The translations under genes and the position numbers were made by a program. A model generated the notes under the pieces. That model did no database searches. It saw only the letters and a program-made list of their open reading frames with translations, and had not been told where the DNA came from. From positions 17,080-81,079 of the forward strand of contig DASVWZ010000322.1 in assembly GCA_036392935.1 (NCBI GenBank): DNA of 64,000 nucleotides. The letters are read 5' to 3'. The stretch is from DASVWZ01 sp036392935 (lineage in GTDB: Bacteria > Acidobacteriota > Terriglobia > Terriglobales > Acidobacteriaceae). This document shows positions 25,268-33,189 of the stretch, piece by piece (position 1 is the stretch's first letter; every line of letters starts with the position of its first letter).

Positions 25268-26482
25268 GTGAACGGAAACGGTAACGCCAAGAAGAAGCGC
25301 CGCAAACGGATCATAATCATCACTGTAGTTTCCGCCGTCGTACTGATTGGCGCCGTTGCCCTCTACGCTTTCAGCCGTGGAGGCACCAAAATCGACCCCA
25401 CCAAGCTCGCCAAAGTGGAAAAGGGCGACCTAGCGAAGAGCGTGGTTGCCACCGGCAAAGTCACCCCCATCACCAAGGTTGAAGTTAAATCCAAGGCCAG
25501 CGGCATCGTGAAAAAGCTCTATGTCGAGTACGGCGATAACGTAAAGCAAGGCCAGCTTCTGGCGCAGCTGGATAAAGTCGAGATTGAAGCGCAGGTGGAG
25601 CAATCCAAAGCCGCGCTCGAGGCGGCGCAGGCTGCGCAAGCCAGCTCTCAGGCCGACTTCGAGCGTGCCAAAGTGGATGCCGAAGGCCCGGATGTTCCGT
25701 TGCTCAAGCGCGAATACGATCGCAACCTGCAGATGGCGCAGGAGGGAGTCGTCTCTCAGACCGCTCTCGATGACGCCGACAAAAGCTACAAGCTGGCGTT
25801 GAACAAACAGAACGTCGCCAAAGCCCAGGTGACGGTGTTGAAGGCGAAGATTTCCCAGGCGCAAGCGACAGTTTCACAGGACGAGGCGAACCTGAAGCAG
25901 TTGGAAGAACAGCTCAGCTACACCGATATCACGTCGCCTATCGACGGTATCGTGCTTTCGCGCGACGTTGAAATGGGAGACGCGGTCAGCTCGATCCTGG
26001 TCTTAGGCTCGTCCGCCACGCTGGTGATGACGCTCGGCGATACCAGCGAAGTCTACGTCAAAGGCAAGGTCGACGAGAGCGATATTGGGAAGGTTTATCT
26101 CGGCCAGCCTGCCCGAATTAAGGTCGAAAGCTTCAAAGACAAGACCTTCAACGGAAAAGTCACCAAGATTTCCCCGATGGGCGTAGAAAAAGACAATGTC
26201 ACGACGTTTGAAGTTCGCGTGTCCATCAACAATCCCGGCGGCGAACTGAAAGCCGAAATGACCGCCAACGCCGAAATCATTCTGGACGAGCATAAGAACG
26301 TCTTGCAGATTCCGGAAGGCGCAATCATCTACGACAAAGACAAAAAAGCGTCGGTTGAGATTCCCGACTCCAGCGCCAAAGATGGCAAAAAGAAGATCGC
26401 CGTCAACATCGGCATCTCAAACGGCGCAAAGACCGAAGTTCTCGGCGGATTGAAAGAAGGTCAGGAAGTAGTGCTGCAATAA
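25268..26482 (+). CDS. Periplasmic adaptor (HlyD/MacA-like membrane fusion protein)
   Basis: The start at GTG 25268 is chosen because AGGAGG lies six bases upstream; the frame also opens at GTG 25253. The 404-residue protein has a basic cytoplasmic tip (KKKRRKR), one transmembrane anchor (IIIITVVSAVVLIGAVALYAF), a lipoyl/barrel half (VVATGKVTPITKVEVKSKAS), a long coiled coil (VEQSKAALEAAQAAQ and TVLKAKISQAQATVSQDEAN), the second lipoyl half (LSYTDITSPIDGIVLSRDVEM) and beta-barrel/MP domains. It is the adaptor of a MacAB-like or RND efflux complex. No MacB or RND gene follows, so the pump partner must lie elsewhere. It may be controlled by the structured leader. Confidence 0.88.
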   Translation: MNGNGNAKKKRRKRIIIITVVSAVVLIGAVALYAFSRGGTKIDPTKLAKVEKGDLAKSVVATGKVTPITKVEVKSKASGIVKKLYVEYGDNVKQGQLLAQLDKVEIEAQVEQSKAALEAAQAAQASSQADFERAKVDAEGPDVPLLKREYDRNLQMAQEGVVSQTALDDADKSYKLALNKQNVAKAQVTVLKAKISQAQATVSQDEANLKQLEEQLSYTDITSPIDGIVLSRDVEMGDAVSSILVLGSSATLVMTLGDTSEVYVKGKVDESDIGKVYLGQPARIKVESFKDKTFNGKVTKISPMGVEKDNVTTFEVRVSINNPGGELKAEMTANAEIILDEHKNVLQIPEGAIIYDKDKKASVEIPDSSAKDGKKKIAVNIGISNGAKTEVLGGLKEGQEVVLQ

Positions 26483-26504
26483 CTACTCGCAGATCCGAGG
26501 ACTC

Positions 26505-27293
26505 ATGACAACGGCCCGGCCGGTTTTCCTGAAGTTCGCAGCGATAGTTTTCGCGGCGATTCTGGGAACATCCGCCGGGCTTTCCGCTGACCTTCCAAAT
26601 CCCCAGTCACTGCCTAAGGTCGAGGACGTGATGAAGCATTACGTCGACGCGGTCGGGGGACACGACGCGATTTTCAAACATCAATCCATGACCGTTCACG
26701 AAAAGCTGGACGTTTCCGCCGGTGACAAGCACGCCAGCCTGAATCGAGCGGTTTACTACAAAAACGGCAAGAGCCATGAAGTGCTCGACCTGCCTGATGG
26801 CGGCCAATACCAGTCCGGTTATGACGGAAAAACCGCCTGGGAAATGAGTACCGCCGGCAGCGCCGCGTTGATTGAAGGCGACGAGGCAAAATCCAAAGTT
26901 CGCGACGCCGATATGTACTACCCCGCGCGCATCCTCGACTATTTCAACTCCATGGGCGTCGTGGACATCGCCGATTTTGAAGGCCACACCTGCTACCACC
27001 TCAAGGGCATAAACAATTGGGGCAAACCAAACGAACATTTCTACGACACGAAAACCGGTCTGCTCATCGGCTATCGCTTCAACTCCGCCTGGCGCGGCGG
27101 TCCCGGGGACGAAAGCGTGGTCTTCAACGACTATAAGAGCTTCGACGGCTGGCTCATCCCCACTCGCGTCGATCACAAACAGCCGCAGCAAACCTTAACT
27201 GAGGAGATCGGCTCGATCACCTTCGACGATGTTCCCGACTCTCAATTCACCCTGCCCGATCCGGTTAAAGCGCTGCTGGCCAAACCTCACTAG
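26505..27293 (+). CDS. Secreted LolA/outer-membrane-lipoprotein-sorting-like protein
   Basis: The 262-residue product begins with a signal peptide (FLKFAAIVFAAILGTSAGLSA) and then KVEDVMKHYVDAVGGHDAIF, a short helix typical of LolA-like outer-membrane lipoprotein-sorting relatives. Beta strands follow: VYYKNGKSHEVLDLPDGGQY, GKTAWEMSTAG and the C-terminal QTLTEEIGSITFDDVPDSQF. There is no metal or catalytic motif. Acidobacteria carry many such proteins of unproven function. GATCCGAGG precedes the ATG. It starts 22 bases after the adaptor gene, so the two probably form an operon. Confidence 0.7.
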   Translation: MTTARPVFLKFAAIVFAAILGTSAGLSADLPNPQSLPKVEDVMKHYVDAVGGHDAIFKHQSMTVHEKLDVSAGDKHASLNRAVYYKNGKSHEVLDLPDGGQYQSGYDGKTAWEMSTAGSAALIEGDEAKSKVRDADMYYPARILDYFNSMGVVDIADFEGHTCYHLKGINNWGKPNEHFYDTKTGLLIGYRFNSAWRGGPGDESVVFNDYKSFDGWLIPTRVDHKQPQQTLTEEIGSITFDDVPDSQFTLPDPVKALLAKPH

Positions 27294-27387
27294 GATCGCC
27301 GTCGGTTCAACCCAAAGCGGATGCCGAAAAAATCCCCTTAACTCATCCAGAATCTAGTAATACAATGTTTCGTTCGGGCATCGGCCA

Positions 27388-28053
27388 ATGATGACTCCGC
27401 GCAAACCAAAGCAGCCCGTCTTCGACCCCGCGATGTTCCTCGCGCACATCGGGCGGGGCAGAAAAATCGTATCTTTCCCGAAGGGTAGGACAGTTTTCGC
27501 TCAGGGCGACTCGTGTGATGAGGTTTATTACATTCAATCGGGAAAAGTGAAACTGACAGTCGTCTCGAAAACCGGCAAAGAGGCCACCATCGCGATTCTG
27601 AGCGAGGGCGATTTCTTCGGCGAAGATAGTCTTGCCCGGCACCGTCTTCGCATGGCGACTGTCACTGCCGTGAGCGATTGTGAACTCATGCGTATTGAAA
27701 AGAGTGCCATGCTGCGCGTGCTTCACGCAGAACACACATTTTCAGATTTGTTCGTCGAGCATCTGTTATCGCGGAACATCCGCTATCAGGAAGACTTGAT
27801 CGACCATATCTTCAATTCCAGCGAGAAGCGTCTGGCCCGCATTCTTCTTATATTCGCCGGCTTCGGAAAAGATGGCATCAGGGAAAAAACCGAGATTCCC
27901 AAAATCAGTCAGGAAACACTGGCCGAGATGGTCGGTACCACCCGTCCCCGGGTGAACGCCTTCATGAACAAGTTCAGGAAGCTGGGCTTCATCGACTACA
28001 ACGGTGGACTAGAAGTCCACAGTTCCCTGCTCAATGTGGTTCTTCTTGAATAA
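27388..28053 (+). CDS. Crp/Fnr-family transcriptional regulator
   Basis: The 221-residue protein has an N-terminal cyclic-nucleotide-binding-fold domain (VSFPKGRTVFAQGDSCDEVY, GKVKLTVVSKTGKEATIAIL, EGDFFGEDSLA) and a C-terminal Crp-type winged helix (EIPKISQETLAEMVGTTRPR, VNAFMNKFRKLGFIDYNGGL). No Cys cluster for an iron-sulfur site is present, so it is not a true Fnr; the phosphate-binding Arg pocket of Crp is not obvious either, and the ligand is open. A TAATACAAT sequence about 30 bases upstream may be its -10 box. Confidence 0.92.
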   Translation: MMTPRKPKQPVFDPAMFLAHIGRGRKIVSFPKGRTVFAQGDSCDEVYYIQSGKVKLTVVSKTGKEATIAILSEGDFFGEDSLARHRLRMATVTAVSDCELMRIEKSAMLRVLHAEHTFSDLFVEHLLSRNIRYQEDLIDHIFNSSEKRLARILLIFAGFGKDGIREKTEIPKISQETLAEMVGTTRPRVNAFMNKFRKLGFIDYNGGLEVHSSLLNVVLLE

Positions 28054-28171
28054 TCCGGCTTCCTCCTGTGATACGCTCCAGTCGAGGGTCCATACCTCTC
28101 CTCATTCAGGTCTCCTGAGCTAAGGCAGCCCATCTGAAGTCTTCCCTTCTTAGCCGGTTCAGGAGGCTCAC

Positions 28172-28360
28172 ATGCGCTCAAAAGCTTTGCTGCACGAAGC
28201 TCAGCAACTTAAAGACGTCAGCGGACGGCTGGAATTGCTGGCTGAAGACCACCCCACCGTCACCGACGCAATTCTCACCATCTGCGGAACCATCCGCAGC
28301 ACCGCCACCATTCTGGAGGTGCTGGTAGCAACAAAACTGGATGGTGCCCAGCCTATCTGA
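28172..28360 (+). CDS. Small helical protein of unknown function
   Basis: The 62-residue protein, MRSKALLHEAQQLKDVSGRL onward, is almost entirely alpha-helical, with ILTICGTIRSTATILEVLVA as a hydrophobic stretch, perhaps a dimer interface. CAGGAGGCTCAC gives a strong ribosome site. It is the first of several small genes after the Crp/Fnr gene. No family is recognised. Confidence 0.62.
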   Translation: MRSKALLHEAQQLKDVSGRLELLAEDHPTVTDAILTICGTIRSTATILEVLVATKLDGAQPI

Positions 28361-28374
28361 TCGGGTGTCTCCGA

Positions 28375-28860
28375 TTGAACAGCGTCCCGCCAATCGGCAG
28401 CGTATATTTTTTCACAAATATCTTGCCAAAGGGGGTTCGCTCCTCGGTGACATCACCAAATCGTCAGTTGGTCCACAGCAGCGATAGGGTCACAAGAATT
28501 CTGACGGGCTGGAAGGAAATTTCTGCGTATTTGCGCCGGGGCGTGAGGACTGTGCAGAGATGGGAAGGTCTCGGACTTCCCGTTCGCCGTATCAAGGGCG
28601 CTCGGCCCAGTCCGGTGTTCGCTTTTGCTGGAGAGCTGGATGTTTGGGAACGATCTTTGCCAACGCCAATCCTGGATGTGATTGCCGGTCTAAACGCCAA
28701 AATTGGGTCGCTGGAGATTGAAATCGCTTCTCTGAACCAGCAGCTGATAGACGAGAAGCGGCGCAGTTTGGTCGAGAACTCGACAATACCGAGCTCAAGC
28801 CGGGAAGCGCCCGAAACCTGCTCCATTGCACTCCGCGGATACGGCCCCTTGCGGCAATGA
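28375..28860 (+). CDS. Small helix-turn-helix (MerR-like) DNA-binding protein
   Basis: The central segment, ILTGWKEISAYLRRGVRTVQ then RWEGLGLPVRRIKGARPSPV, is an excisionase/MerR-like helix-turn-helix with an arm, followed by FAFAGELDVWERSLPTP and a helix that may dimerise (IGSLEIEIASLNQQLIDEKR). Similar stand-alone modules recur in acidobacterial genomes. The 161-residue frame begins at TTG 28375; the first 40 residues look weakly coding, so the true start may be later, for example at the GTG coding V34-V40. The tail overlaps the next gene by 35 bases. Target DNA unknown. Confidence 0.65.
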   Translation: MNSVPPIGSVYFFTNILPKGVRSSVTSPNRQLVHSSDRVTRILTGWKEISAYLRRGVRTVQRWEGLGLPVRRIKGARPSPVFAFAGELDVWERSLPTPILDVIAGLNAKIGSLEIEIASLNQQLIDEKRRSLVENSTIPSSSREAPETCSIALRGYGPLRQ

Positions 28861-29158
28861 AACTTGGACGACGCTCATCGGATCAGCAAAAGACAATTCG
28901 TGCCGGGAGCCATCGGCGACTGGGGTAACCGGAAAGGCAATTCAGGAATCGGTCCGCGCTTTTTTCAGCAGCGCGAAATTTTCAGCCAGGGAAGGAATTT
29001 GCCTGGGATGCGGTGCGGCCGCAGAATTCCAGCAAGCAACCATCTCGTTCTGGGGAAGCGACGAAATTATGGAAGTGACGCTGCCCGTCTGCAGTGAATG
29101 TGGCTCTTCCAAGGTTTCGGGGCAAACTCACGGCAATCGTGCCTGGCGCACCCAGTGA
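28826..29158 (+). CDS. Possible small zinc-binding protein
   Basis: A 110-residue frame overlaps the ends of both neighbours. Its second half has a possible zinc site: GICLGCGAAAEFQQATISFW and LPVCSECGSSKVSGQ, two CxxC knuckles about 30 residues apart. The first 45 residues are Ser/Thr-rich and less convincing, so translation may begin later. No family is recognised. The double knuckle argues for a real gene; the overlaps argue for caution. Confidence 0.42.
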   Translation: MHSADTAPCGNETWTTLIGSAKDNSCREPSATGVTGKAIQESVRAFFSSAKFSAREGICLGCGAAAEFQQATISFWGSDEIMEVTLPVCSECGSSKVSGQTHGNRAWRTQ

Positions 29159-29204
29159 ATATCCCAGACCGGTGAGATTAACGGAACTGGAGAACGACCC
29201 GCAG

Positions 29205-29417
29205 ATGTCTGCCAGCGAAGACAACTCTTGGTTCGAAGTCTACAGAGCCGCAATGCTTGAGTTCGATCCTCAAAAGCTACCCGAACGCATTCTCGCAGCC
29301 AAAGAGGCAGTGCGATTAAGGCTCAAAGAGATCCAGGCTGACGTTGACCATCACGCGGAGCGGCAACGCATGGAAGACGCTTTGAGAGGTTTACGGGCCC
29401 TGGAGCGAGGAAAATGA
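29205..29417 (+). CDS. Small helical protein of unknown function
   Basis: From the ATG at 29205 the product is 70 residues: MSASEDNSWFEVYRAAMLEF, LPERILAAKEAVRLRLKEIQ and ERQRMEDALRGLRALERGK, a highly charged helical hairpin. The frame is open upstream to 29094, but that part looks non-coding. It is the last of four small co-directional genes after the Crp/Fnr regulator. No family recognised. Confidence 0.52.
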   Translation: MSASEDNSWFEVYRAAMLEFDPQKLPERILAAKEAVRLRLKEIQADVDHHAERQRMEDALRGLRALERGK

Positions 29418-29498
29418 CGGGGGGTGGGCGCCCGTTCCCCAAACCATCAATATCCTTTGAAACAATTGGATTGACCTCGCCACGATTCCCTCAGCGCC

Positions 29499-30680
29499 TC
29501 AGCGACCACTGCTTCCAGTTAACGCCTGCTCCAAGTCCGCGATCAGATCCGCCGTATCTTCCAACCCAACATTCAGCCGCACAATGCGGTGTCCATAGCT
29601 CGGCCGGTTCGGACTTGACTGAAAATCATAAGCCGTCGCCAGGCTCGTCACCCCACCCCAGCTGTAGCCGATTTTGAACAGCTCCAGCGCATCCACAAAC
29701 GCCTGCACCTGTTGCTTTGAAAATTTCTGGCCGAACACAATCGAAAATGTCCCCGCCGATCCCGTGAAGTCCCGCTTCCAGAATTCATGCCCCGGACACG
29801 ACGGCAATGCCGGATGCAGCACCAGTTCGATCTCCGCTCGCTTCGCCAACCACTTCGCGATCTCCAGCGCCGACTCCTCGATCACCTTCAGTCGCACTGC
29901 CATGGTCTTCATTCCCCGCAGTGCCAGGCTGCAGTCATCCGGCGATGCCGGCGACCCAATCAATTGATGCGTGCTTCCTAATTGCTGATAAAGTTTCTCG
30001 TCGCGCACCGTAATGGCCCCGAGCAGCAGATCGCTGTGCCCAGCGACATACTTGGTCAGCGCCTGCATCGAGATGTCCACCCCATGCGCAAACGCGTCAA
30101 AAAACACTCCCGCCGACCAGGTGTTATCGAGCGCCACCAAGGCCCCGGCTCGGTGCGCTACTTCGACAATTGCCGGCACATCCTGCACTTCCATGGTGAT
30201 CGACCCCGGGCTCTCGCACCAGATCAGCCGCGTATTCTCGCGAAACATGGGCTGTAATTCGGCAGCGGTCACCGTCGGCGGATAAAACGCGACCTCCACC
30301 CCAAACCGCTTCATTACCCGGCTCGACAGTTTGCGATTCGGCGTATAGACGCTCTCCGGCAGCAACATATGATCGCCCGCCTTCAAGAATGAAAAGTCGA
30401 TCATCGAAATCGCGCCCTGCCCGCCCGGTGTAATCAGCGTGCGAAAGCCATTTTCCAACTCGCAAACTCGTCCAGCCAATTCCAGCACCGTCGGCGTGCC
30501 GTACAAACCGTAGGTGTACCCGGCTTCGTATTGGTTCCAGGTGTCATTCACCGACGCCGCGTCGCGAAACAGCACCGTCGATCCGCGATAGGTGGGCGTG
30601 GCCAGCGAGCGAAATCCTTCGGGCACCCGCGCATCGGAATGAATCAGCTTGGTCTTCCAGCTTTTCTTCGTCTTTGCCAT
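29499..30680 (-). CDS. metC: Cystathionine beta-lyase-type PLP enzyme
   Basis: The 393-residue protein from ATG 30680 is a Cys/Met-metabolism PLP lyase: VPEGFRSLATPTYRGSTVLF, YEAGYTYGLYGTPTVLEL, TLITPGGQGAISMIDFSFL, IWCESPGSITMEVQDVPAI, LVALDNTWSAG and the PLP Lys in MQALTKYVAGHSDLLLG. This alphaproteobacterial-like form of cystathionine beta-lyase makes homocysteine, pyruvate and ammonia from cystathionine; cystathionine gamma-lyases and desulfhydrases share the fold, so the specificity is moderately sure. TACACT ends six bases upstream of the ATG, with no ribosome site. The longer frame to 30725 is unlikely. Confidence 0.85.
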   Translation of the reverse strand: MAKTKKSWKTKLIHSDARVPEGFRSLATPTYRGSTVLFRDAASVNDTWNQYEAGYTYGLYGTPTVLELAGRVCELENGFRTLITPGGQGAISMIDFSFLKAGDHMLLPESVYTPNRKLSSRVMKRFGVEVAFYPPTVTAAELQPMFRENTRLIWCESPGSITMEVQDVPAIVEVAHRAGALVALDNTWSAGVFFDAFAHGVDISMQALTKYVAGHSDLLLGAITVRDEKLYQQLGSTHQLIGSPASPDDCSLALRGMKTMAVRLKVIEESALEIAKWLAKRAEIELVLHPALPSCPGHEFWKRDFTGSAGTFSIVFGQKFSKQQVQAFVDALELFKIGYSWGGVTSLATAYDFQSSPNRPSYGHRIVRLNVGLEDTADLIADLEQALTGSSGR

Positions 30681-30798
30681 AGAAGAAGTGTAATTGGGGT
30701 AGCGCGAGTTGCGCCCACCGGCCATTTCACGCCAACGACCCTTCGCTTATTACCTTCGACATCTTGCCGCATCCAAAGCGCAGCGGGAGGATGCCGTT

Positions 30799-31281
30799 AT
30801 GAGCCCCAAGATTGTCTCTGCCCTGCTTTTTTCCCTCGCAACTTTCAAGCGTGCGACTCCGCCAGCTGCCCTGGCAGCGGCCGCCCTGCTGGTTTTGTCG
30901 ATCTCAGCTTGCTGCCAGTCAGCCAAGCCCGCGCCGTTCGAGGTCCAGAATCCGCAAAAAAAGCAGTTCTTCCCTGCCGAAGCCGGACGGATTTACAACT
31001 CCGCCTGCGCGCTGGTTGCCCGCAGTATCCGCCCCGATAATCCGCCAGCGTTGCAGCCGCATTTTCGGCTGGTCCTGGGCGCCGATGACGATGAGTTTGT
31101 TCGCAATGGCTCGGTAAGCGAAATCCATCTGAAATCGTGGAACCCGGAAAAGTTCGCTGAAGGGGTGGTGGTCGTCGCTATTCGCGATGTCCTCCACGCC
31201 GACGATCTGGAGAAGATCGCCCACCAGTCGGTCATCCTGGCCGATTCAACCCTCGATGTCCGGGAAGTAACGGAACGGTAG
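30799..31281 (+). CDS. Exported protein of unknown function
   Basis: The ATG at 30799 follows GGGAGG at eight bases. The product of about 160 residues has an Ala-rich signal (PAALAAAALLVLSISACCQS) whose LSISAC stretch could be a lipobox, making it a lipoprotein with Cys at about 37 or 38. The mature part is a small alpha/beta domain with KKQFFPAEAGRIYNSACALV and VVVAIRDVLHADDLEKIAHQ. No family is recognised. It diverges from metC. Confidence 0.6.
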   Translation: MSPKIVSALLFSLATFKRATPPAALAAAALLVLSISACCQSAKPAPFEVQNPQKKQFFPAEAGRIYNSACALVARSIRPDNPPALQPHFRLVLGADDDEFVRNGSVSEIHLKSWNPEKFAEGVVVVAIRDVLHADDLEKIAHQSVILADSTLDVREVTER

Positions 31282-31326
31282 CTCCCACCGGCTCTGAATC
31301 GTTGCCTGATCGTGAAGTTTCGCAAG

Positions 31327-31725
31327 TCAATCAATTTCGGGTGGGTAAGGACGGCCCCCACTCGGCTCACCCTTCGCCCTTTCCGCGACCCGCCGGAGCT
31401 CAAGATAACGACACCAACTTCGACGGGTCAGAAGCACAATGAACACCCATCCGGCGGGAATAAGTGGCAGACCGTACCACCAATCCGATTCGTGTTGGCG
31501 GCTGCGGTCCAGAACCCAGAAGATTCCGCCAATAACCGTCAGCACGCCGAGAATGGAATACTCAAGGGTAGCGCGAAGTTGAAGAATCGCGAAAAACGGC
31601 GCTTGGAACTGTGCCACAGTCTTGCCTTGGGCCTTGGCCAATCGGTCTCGTAAATGCAGCAGGAGCGCGGCAAGTCCGACAGCTACCACCAACCCCGCAA
31701 ACCCTATCAAAAGGGACGTCAGCAT
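31327..31725 (-). CDS. Two- or three-helix membrane protein
   Basis: The 132-residue protein has transmembrane helices at about 3-24 (TSLLIGFAGLVVAVGLAALL), 55-73 (LEYSILGVLTVIGGIFWVLD) and 85-103 (YGLPLIPAGWVFIVLLTRR), with a basic C-terminal tail. No signature was found. It converges on the previous gene. Function unknown. Confidence 0.55.
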   Translation of the reverse strand: MLTSLLIGFAGLVVAVGLAALLLHLRDRLAKAQGKTVAQFQAPFFAILQLRATLEYSILGVLTVIGGIFWVLDRSRQHESDWWYGLPLIPAGWVFIVLLTRRSWCRYLELRRVAERAKGEPSGGRPYPPEID

Positions 31726-31866
31726 CGTGGGTACGCCTATTCGGAGAACTAAGTATAGTGCAAGCGCCGCGAAGACCGCCGAAAACTGCGGCTTGCGTAA
31801 CCTTTAATCCCCCACTTGGGCAACCCTTAGGCCTGGGTGTAGAATCTTTCCTCAGAGGTTAGCCTT

Positions 31867-32385
31867 ATGCGCGAGGCTCTGTGCATCGTCGCCATCCTTG
31901 TTGCCTCTGTCCCGGGCATCAGCGCTCAAACTTCCTCAATCTCGCCACCTTCGAGCAAACAGCAACCAGCGGAAAGCCAATCGTCCGATCGCAACTGGCA
32001 TTTGCGTCTCGGCACCGTCACTGCGGGTTATTTCCAAGGCCCCGGACTTTATCCCTATTACTATCCTTACTACTTGGCAGCCCCGTGGTACCCGTTTTGG
32101 GGTTGGTATTATCCCGCCTACGTTCCGAATTTCACCTACTCGTCCGGCAAAGGCGAAGTCAAGCTTGCCGCCCCAACCAAAGACGCCAAGGTCTTTGTCG
32201 ACGGAGCCTACGCCGGCACCGCCGACCATTTAAAGAACATCTGGCTCGATCCCGGAGCTTACGATTTGGCCGTCGCCACGCCCGGCGCCGAGACCTTCCA
32301 GCAACGCATTTACGTGCTGAGCGGCAAGACCTTGAAAATTACCGCCAGCGCGGATCCCAACACACTCCAAAAGGAGCAGCCATGA
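31867..32385 (+). CDS. Secreted PEGA-like protein with Tyr/Pro-rich segment
   Basis: The 172-residue product has a signal peptide (LCIVAILVASVPGISAQ), a low-complexity Tyr/Pro/Trp segment (GLYPYYYPYYLAAPWYPFWG) and a C-terminal beta-sandwich of PEGA type (GEVKLAAPTKDAKVFVDGAY, LDPGAYDLAVATPGAETFQQ). PEGA domains are surface- or S-layer-associated. The next gene overlaps its stop codon by four bases, so they are translated together. AGAGG precedes the ATG. Its role is unknown, presumably at the cell surface. Confidence 0.75.
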   Translation: MREALCIVAILVASVPGISAQTSSISPPSSKQQPAESQSSDRNWHLRLGTVTAGYFQGPGLYPYYYPYYLAAPWYPFWGWYYPAYVPNFTYSSGKGEVKLAAPTKDAKVFVDGAYAGTADHLKNIWLDPGAYDLAVATPGAETFQQRIYVLSGKTLKITASADPNTLQKEQP

Positions 32386-32455
32386 TTCATACAGCCGTGA
32401 CTCATACAAGCATGATTCACACAAGCATGATTCGCACAAACATGATCCGCACACT
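32381..32455 (+). repeat. 15-bp tandem repeat at a gene start
   Basis: Five consecutive 15-base units start at 32381, 32396, 32411, 32426 and 32441, of the type CATGATTCACACAAG with a few changes. They encode the first 24 residues of the following gene, including Met at codons 1, 11, 16 and 21 and His-Thr pairs. Unit length is a multiple of three, so gain or loss of a unit keeps the frame. Confidence 0.85.
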
Positions 32456-33110
32456 TTGTGCCCTGTTTTGCCTCACCACCCTGCTTTTCGCCGGACCCAA
32501 AGGAACCGTGCCCCGCTCGAGTGCGTCGCGTTACAGCGCTCACGCCGAATCCAATGGCGTTGCCGTCGGTGCCCGGCTGCTCACCTCCGACGAAGCTCGC
32601 AAGGCCTTCACCTCAGACGTCAACCGCTGCTGCGTAGTCGTTGAAGTGGCGCTCTACCCCGGTAAAGACAAGCCGTCGGATGTCTCCGTCAACGACTTCG
32701 ATCTCCAGGTCAAAGACTCCGACACCGCCGCCAAACCTTCCAGTCCTCAAGTGGTCGCGGCCAGCCTGCAGCAAAAAGCCCGCGATCAGCGCGACGTTGC
32801 GGTTTCACCCAACGTGGGCGTAGTCCGCAGCAGCCCCACTTATGATCCTGCCTACGGCCCGGTCGGGGGCGGCGTTGCCACCATGGCTGGAGTGAGCGTT
32901 GTACCCGGCCCTCGCGGCCGCGGACCGGGCGCGAGCGATCAGGACCGCTCTGCCATGGAAACCGAGTTGAGCGAAAAAGGCCTGCCCGAAGGATCGACCG
33001 CCGCGCCCGTCGCCGGCTATCTTTACTTTTCGCTGCCCCGCAGCAACAAGGCGGTCTATAGCCTGCAATACCTGCTGAACGGCGAAAAAATCTCGCTCAC
33101 GCTGAATTGA
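32382..33110 (+). CDS. Exported protein with repeat-encoded N-terminus
   Basis: The ATG at 32382 lies five bases after AAGGAG and overlaps the previous stop codon (ATGA). The 242-residue product begins with the five repeat units and then a signal peptide (MIRTLCALFCLTTLLFAGPKG). It continues with ARLLTSDEARKAFTSDVNRC and VSVNDFDLQVKDSDTAAKPS, then a Gly/Pro-rich segment (GPRGRGPGASDQDR), and ends PVAGYLYFSLPRSNKAVYSL then a final beta strand. Met21 (32442) would also give an ideal signal peptide start. It is co-translated with the PEGA-like gene and probably exported with it. No family recognised. Confidence 0.68.
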   Translation: MIHTAVTHTSMIHTSMIRTNMIRTLCALFCLTTLLFAGPKGTVPRSSASRYSAHAESNGVAVGARLLTSDEARKAFTSDVNRCCVVVEVALYPGKDKPSDVSVNDFDLQVKDSDTAAKPSSPQVVAASLQQKARDQRDVAVSPNVGVVRSSPTYDPAYGPVGGGVATMAGVSVVPGPRGRGPGASDQDRSAMETELSEKGLPEGSTAAPVAGYLYFSLPRSNKAVYSLQYLLNGEKISLTLN

Positions 33111-33155
33111 CGGGAATGAGTTCGATGCCGCCGCGACGAGGCGGCAGCTAGTTGT

Positions 33156-33189
33156 ATTCCCGGCGCCCGCGGCTCACGCCGCCGGGAAT
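33156..33189. repeat. Stem-loop between convergent genes
   Basis: ATTCCCGGCG (33156-33165) and CGCCGGGAAT (33180-33189) form a perfect 10-bp stem with a 14-base loop. It sits between the convergent ends of the exported-protein gene and the MBL hydrolase gene and includes the last codons of the latter. With no T tract it may be a transcript-end stabiliser or a REP-like element. Confidence 0.5.
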
